Source: Paenibacillus guangzhouensis (GTDB lineage: Bacteria; Bacillota; Bacilli; Paenibacillales; Paenibacillaceae). From it: a DNA stretch of 64,000 bases. Location: NCBI RefSeq assembly GCF_009363075.1, contig NZ_CP045293.1, positions 1,736,001 through 1,800,000 on the forward strand. Direction: 5' to 3'. This document shows positions 60,494-64,000 of this stretch, piece after piece. Below the pieces are notes generated by a model. It was given only the letters and a program-made list of their open reading frames with translations, had not been told where the DNA came from and searched no databases. Position 1 is the stretch's first letter, and the number at the start of each line of letters is the position of its first letter. A program made the position numbers and the translations under genes.

Positions 60494-60979
60494 ATGAATA
60501 TTCAGCTTATACCAGTAACATATGAAAAAAAAGAAACGTTACGAAATCTTGTCGAGCTTTATATGTACGAATTAAGTCCTTACTTAGATACAATTGAAAT
60601 CAATGAATTCGGTCTTTTCGATTATCGATATTTGGACCATTACTGGACGGAACATGAACGTCATCCTTTTTTTATTTATGTTTCAGGAAAGTTAGCAGGT
60701 TTTGTCTTAGTTATAGAATTTGAGCGGCTTGAAGAAGGGGAAATTAAATGGTTGATATCAGAGTTCTTTATATTAAAAAAGCATCAAAAACAAGGAATTG
60801 GTCGACTAGCTGCCCAACAAGTTTTTGATAAGTTCAAAGGGAAATGGATTGTAGCGCAAATCGAAAGCAATGTTATCTCTCAATTGTTTTGGGAACAGGT
60901 AATTTCCGAATATACCAAAGGAAAATATATAAAAACGCATCTGGGGAAACAACCAGCACATGAGTTTGAATCAATCTGA
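60494..60979 (+). CDS. GNAT family N-acetyltransferase
   Basis: A protein of about 161 residues with a GNAT core. NIQLIPVTYEKKETLRNLVELYMYELSPYL is the opening (given here in part), HPFFIYVSGKLAGFVLV the central strands, and FILKKHQKQGIGRLAAQQVF the acetyl-CoA pyrophosphate loop. SQLFWEQVI is the last helix. ATG 60494 follows a weak site; ATG 60479, after AAGAGGATGGG, adds five residues and is possible. A single-gene unit between complete CJRs. Substrate unknown. Confidence 0.88.
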   Translation: MNIQLIPVTYEKKETLRNLVELYMYELSPYLDTIEINEFGLFDYRYLDHYWTEHERHPFFIYVSGKLAGFVLVIEFERLEEGEIKWLISEFFILKKHQKQGIGRLAAQQVFDKFKGKWIVAQIESNVISQLFWEQVISEYTKGKYIKTHLGKQPAHEFESI

Positions 60980-60994
60980 AAGGCTAAGGCTAAG

Positions 60995-61090
60995 CTAACG
61001 GGACACTATAGCTTAATAAATAACTAAGACGCGGCTGCCTGCATTGATCGGCAGCCGCGTTGCGCTAACGGGTAGTAGCAGGATAGTAGA
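60995..61090 (+). repeat. CJR complete (locus 47)
   Basis: L end CTAACGGGACACTATAGC, type-A spacer TTAATAAATAACTAAGACG, stem GCGGCTGCC...GGCAGCCGC, GTTGCG, then a split R end CTAACGGGTAGTAGCAGGATAG. Confidence 0.92.
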
Positions 61091-61272
61091 AAATAAAGGA
61101 AATAGTGTGCGTCTGAAGAATATCTATTTAGTCGTATATTCGATGCTAGATTACCTATGAACAAGATTATCATTTGTAATGTAAATTCGCATGGGGTGAT
61201 CTGACTTACTCGACCCGTGGCCGACTGCAAGGTTGATCTTATGCCAATTATGAGCAAAGTGAGGGAAAAGCG

Positions 61273-62658
61273 ATGTCCAAAGCGATTGAGGAAAGAATTG
61301 AAGCTATTATTCATCGATTACTACCGGAAACCCATTATAAAAATAAATACGAGGAAGCAACGCTAGATGAACGAATGAAATACTACAATACGCCCGGAGT
61401 ATCCATTGCGGTCATCAATAATTTCGAACTGGAATGGGCTCGGGGATTCGGCCTCCGTGAGGCGGGAAACCCCGAGCCGGTAACCGAAACGACACTCTTC
61501 CAAGCCGGGTCGATCAGTAAGCCAGTTTTTGCTTTATCGGTCATGCGATTAGTTCAGGAAGGGAGATTGGATCTTGATCGGGACGTGAACGATTACCTAA
61601 AATCTTGGAAAATACCGTCTGTTTCAGGCTGGCAGCCAAAAGTGACGCTTCGGCAATTATTGAGTCACAGCGCCGGGCTTACTGTTCACGGATTTCCCGG
61701 TTACGAAACAACCGATGAAATTCCCACGGTAGTGCAGATTCTGAATGGACAATATCCGGCTAATACCTCGGCCGTGGAAGTCAATCTCATTCCAGGTTTG
61801 CAATTTCGCTATTCAGGAGGGGGAACAACCGTCGCACAACAGCTTGTTACGGATTGGCTGAATCAACCTTTTGCCGAAATCATGAGTGAGTTGCTATTCA
61901 AACCGTTAGGTCTTGCGAACAGTACATTCGAACAGCCGCTACCGCTCCAACATCATGAGTTTGCCGCAACAGCACACCCTTGGAAAGGTAGGCCACTCCA
62001 AGGCAAGTGGCGTGTCTATCCCGAAATGGCGGCTGCAGGCCTCTGGACGACGCCTTCGGATCTTGCACGTTTAGGTATCGAATTACAATTAACATTGAAC
62101 AATAATTCGAATGGCATGCTTTCTACGGACACGCTAAACCAAATGTTAACCGCCCAGGTCGAGGATCATATGGGCATCGGATTCTTCCTTGAAGGTAAAG
62201 GGGAAAGCAGCCGTTTCGGCCATAGCGGGTGGGATGAAGGTTTCGTAGCCCAGTTCGTTTTATCCAAACATCTCGGTTTTGGTGCCGTCATCATGATCAA
62301 CTCGAACGAAGGCAATCCAATGCTTAAGGAAATCGAGCGAGCTATCGCTCGCGAATACGGATGGCCCGGATATTTTCCTGACGAAACTAACGTTACTGTA
62401 CCGCGCAATATACTAAATGAATACGTAGGTGATTATAAGGCAGCATCCGGACTACAAGCCTCAGTCATACAGGATGGCAATGACTTAGGCTTACGAATTA
62501 AGGAACAGTCTCCAATCAGGCTGTCTCCCGAATCGGAAACGAAATTTTCAACAGAGGGACCTAACACAGTTGTCGATTTCGAAAGAGACGGTGATGGCCA
62601 TGTGATGGCATTGCATATTCATCAAGAAGGAAGATCATTCCGGGCGGACAAACAATAA
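61273..62658 (+). CDS. Serine hydrolase, beta-lactamase/PBP-like
   Basis: A 461-residue protein without signal peptide, so probably cytosolic. The catalytic motif SISK (near residue 80) is followed by LRQLLSHSAGL, then YSGGGTTVAQQLV, where the Y-x-N motif is replaced by YSG, and FGHSGWDEGF for the third motif. A C-terminal lipocalin-like domain (from about residue 375, YVGDYKAASGLQASV) completes the typical esterase EstB/D-aminopeptidase architecture. ATG at 61273 follows GAGGGAAAAG. Its substrate, a D-amino-acid peptide or ester, is open. Confidence 0.9.
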   Translation: MSKAIEERIEAIIHRLLPETHYKNKYEEATLDERMKYYNTPGVSIAVINNFELEWARGFGLREAGNPEPVTETTLFQAGSISKPVFALSVMRLVQEGRLDLDRDVNDYLKSWKIPSVSGWQPKVTLRQLLSHSAGLTVHGFPGYETTDEIPTVVQILNGQYPANTSAVEVNLIPGLQFRYSGGGTTVAQQLVTDWLNQPFAEIMSELLFKPLGLANSTFEQPLPLQHHEFAATAHPWKGRPLQGKWRVYPEMAAAGLWTTPSDLARLGIELQLTLNNNSNGMLSTDTLNQMLTAQVEDHMGIGFFLEGKGESSRFGHSGWDEGFVAQFVLSKHLGFGAVIMINSNEGNPMLKEIERAIAREYGWPGYFPDETNVTVPRNILNEYVGDYKAASGLQASVIQDGNDLGLRIKEQSPIRLSPESETKFSTEGPNTVVDFERDGDGHVMALHIHQEGRSFRADKQ

Positions 62659-62703
62659 TCGGTTTAGTTGTGAAGCTTTACCAATTTCAACAGCTTTATT
62701 ACG

Positions 62704-62782
62704 TTAACGGGGAACGAGAGTTGCGGAGCTTGCTTGTAGGCAGCTCCTTTTTGCTTTATTGAACTAATTAGCAGGATAGTGC
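62704..62782 (+). repeat. CJR (locus 48)
   Basis: L end TTAACGGGGAACGAGAGTTG, type-C stem GGAGCTTGC...GGCAGCTCC with T's, then R end CTAATTAGCAGGATAGTGC. Confidence 0.82.
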
Positions 62783-62860
62783 GGTGGCGGCGATGCAGGT
62801 ATTTAGGGACATGCAAAGAAATAAATAGGTAACTACCATCATTCGGAAGGAGCGTAGGAA

Positions 62861-63433
62861 ATGAGTTTCATTCAATTAGAAGGTGAAAGAATATCATTAA
62901 TCCCGCTTGAGTTGGAGCACGCAGATTCCTTATTCCATTGTTCACAATCTCCTCTAATATGGGAAAACCTCCCGACTAAAATCCAAAATTTGTATGAAAT
63001 GCAGACCTTTATACGTGCAGCAATTTTAGGGAGGGAACACGGAGATGAATTTCCTTATGTTGTCTTTGATAAAACGCTTAATAGAACGGTCGGAATGACC
63101 CGATATTTAAGGATTTCGTCTGTGCACAAGAACTTGAATATCGGATGGACATGGTATTCTCCTGAAGTATGGCGAACAGCGGTAAATTCAGAGTGTAAGT
63201 ATTTGTTACTAAAATATGCATTTGAAGAATGGAAAGCTGTTCGTGTTGAAATAATTACGACAACGACTAATAGCCGTTCACAAAAAGCTATTGAACGATT
63301 GGGAGCAAAGAAGGAAGGAATACTTAGGAAAAAATATAATGGATTAGATTATGTAGTGTATAGTGTAATTGATGAGGATTGGTTTGATGTTAAGAATCGG
63401 CTTGAGTCATTCTTAAAACGACCAAACGCTTAG
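62861..63433 (+). CDS. GNAT N-acetyltransferase, RimJ/RimL type
   Basis: A 190-residue acetyltransferase. SFIQLEGERISLIPLELEHAD is the first strand and helix, FPYVVFDKTLNRTVGMTRYL the central part, and WTWYSPEVWRTAVNSECKYL the family-specific acetyl-CoA loop of the ribosomal-protein type. It ends NSRSQKAIERLGAKKEGIL. ATG at 62861 follows GGAAGGAG. It is the only gene in its unit. Natural substrate unknown. Confidence 0.9.
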   Translation: MSFIQLEGERISLIPLELEHADSLFHCSQSPLIWENLPTKIQNLYEMQTFIRAAILGREHGDEFPYVVFDKTLNRTVGMTRYLRISSVHKNLNIGWTWYSPEVWRTAVNSECKYLLLKYAFEEWKAVRVEIITTTTNSRSQKAIERLGAKKEGILRKKYNGLDYVVYSVIDEDWFDVKNRLESFLKRPNA

Positions 63434-63447
63434 ATTTTGCGTTTGAA

Positions 63448-63540
63448 CTAACGGGACACGATAGTTGAATCAAGATATAGGCAGCAGGTCAAACGATCGG
63501 CTGCCGTTTTCATTAATGTAACGGGCAGTTTAGTGCAAAT
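63448..63540 (+). repeat. CJR complete (locus 49)
   Basis: L end CTAACGGGACACGATAGTTG, type-B stem GGCAGCAG...CGGCTGCCG with T's, then CATTAATG and R end TAACGGGCAGTTTAGTGC. Confidence 0.9.
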
Positions 63541-63587
63541 AGAGGTTGGGTGTTTTATGATAAAGAAAAAAGTATTTGAGGTGTACT

Positions 63588-64000
63588 GTGAAAAAGTATA
63601 CATGCCCCTGTTGCGGCTACAAAACGATAGACAGTGACGGGGATTATGACATTTGTCCAGTATGTTATTGGGAAGATGACCCTTTTCAAAAAATGAATGA
63701 ATATGATTTAGGAGCCAATAAGATACCATTGATAGAGGCGCAAAAGAATTACCTACTGTATGGCGCTTGTGAGGAAACGGCAACCCAATTTGTTAGGAAG
63801 CCAGCAGAGCAAGACAAAAGAGACCCTGATTGGGAGCCGATTAATGACGACAGTCTTTACGAGTTCAAATTAGCTTGTCGTAAGTTTATTGAAGGTACGT
63901 ACAGCATCGCTGAATTGCAGCATCATTTATCTTGGATAGCAGTACCTGACGATATCGCAGAAGACATAAAACAAATAGATAACGATTTAGAAATGATTAG
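63588..64000 (+). CDS. CPCC family cysteine-rich protein (cut by window end)
   Basis: At least 137 codons from GTG 63588, which follows GAGGTG. It opens KKYTCPCCGYKTIDSDGDYD and ICPVCYWEDDPFQ, two CxxC pairs forming a zinc ribbon; the CPCCG signature identifies the family. YDLGANKIPLIEAQKNYLLYGA follows, typical of its longer members. The remainder is acidic and helical and runs off the window. The family is common near toxin-immunity loci but is uncharacterised. Confidence 0.8.
   Translation, partial: MKKYTCPCCGYKTIDSDGDYDICPVCYWEDDPFQKMNEYDLGANKIPLIEAQKNYLLYGACEETATQFVRKPAEQDKRDPDWEPINDDSLYEFKLACRKFIEGTYSIAELQHHLSWIAVPDDIAEDIKQIDNDLEMI

Noticed and set aside
2031-63540. Reading the CJR as a standard integron attC site
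   Set aside because: L and R are similar direct repeats; RYYYAAC and GTTRRRY boxes are not met, extrahelical bases cannot be placed, and no integrase is present. I keep only the analogy.
1-64000. tRNA, rRNA or riboswitch genes
   Set aside because: No cloverleaf, rRNA segment or known riboswitch core was recognised by eye; a covariance search would be needed to exclude them fully.

Overview
The window looks like chromosomal DNA of a low-GC, spore-former-type Firmicute, most likely Paenibacillus or a close relative. The reasons are strong AGGAGG-type ribosome binding sites with many GTG and TTG starts, a 2112-residue surface protein with LamG, Big_2-like and SLH domains, ArsR, MerR, MarR, HxlR, IclR and AraC regulators, an LspA paralogue, and a NarL-type two-component pair. 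No rRNA, tRNA, CRISPR array, complete transposon or site-specific recombinase gene is visible.

The dominant structure is a dispersed repeat, called CJR here (cassette-junction repeat; the name is coined for this report). About 49 loci carry all or part of it. A full copy has a left end (L, CTAACGGGACACGATAG plus TTCAA or CTTAA), a GC-rich stem-loop usually built on GGCAGC/GCTGCC and often followed by T's, and a right end (R, TAACGGGCAGGATAG plus TTCAA). L and R resemble each other as direct repeats. Every L end seen points the same way. In most intervals a single short plus-strand gene follows R and precedes the next L, and several stop codons lie inside L. The layout resembles an integron cassette array without its integrase, but the repeat does not match the attC consensus.

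Region by region. 1-3.4 kb: ArsR regulator, MFS transporter, a small ORF and a GNAT. 3.4-8.6 kb: a minus-strand block with an ANT(6)-like adenylyltransferase, an alpha/beta hydrolase, a DHA2 efflux pump, an SRPBCC protein and two decayed MerR genes. 9-12.7 kb: small single-gene cassettes including a nucleotidyltransferase. 12.7-14.6 kb: SDR oxidoreductase with divergent MarR. 15-17.6 kb: a solute-binding lipoprotein followed by gene fragments. 18-24 kb: IclR with a DapA-like aldolase, a YwqG-like protein, an IS110-type remnant and AraC with VOC. 24-32.3 kb: nucleotidyltransferase, GNAT, small membrane protein, serine hydrolase, immunity-like pair, DUF5946, PdxH-like oxidase and two frameshifted genes. 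32.8-36.6 kb: two-component system, membrane-anchored hydrolase and a tiny holin-like peptide. 36.9-43.2 kb: the SLH protein. 43.5-64 kb: cassettes again (GNATs, VOC proteins, HxlR/NmrA/DUF2269, tautomerase, PepSY, HAD, LspA, metallo-beta-lactamase fold, serine hydrolase, CPCC protein).

The cargo is what accessory cassettes usually carry: acetyltransferases, nucleotidyltransferases, VOC and hydrolase enzymes, efflux pumps, immunity-like proteins and unknowns. Many units are decayed by frameshift, nonsense mutation or truncation. Two genes are present both as a complete copy and as a partial 3' copy next to CJR sequence. A second dispersed repeat, built on TGACAAGAACATATATCG, is intermixed with the first.
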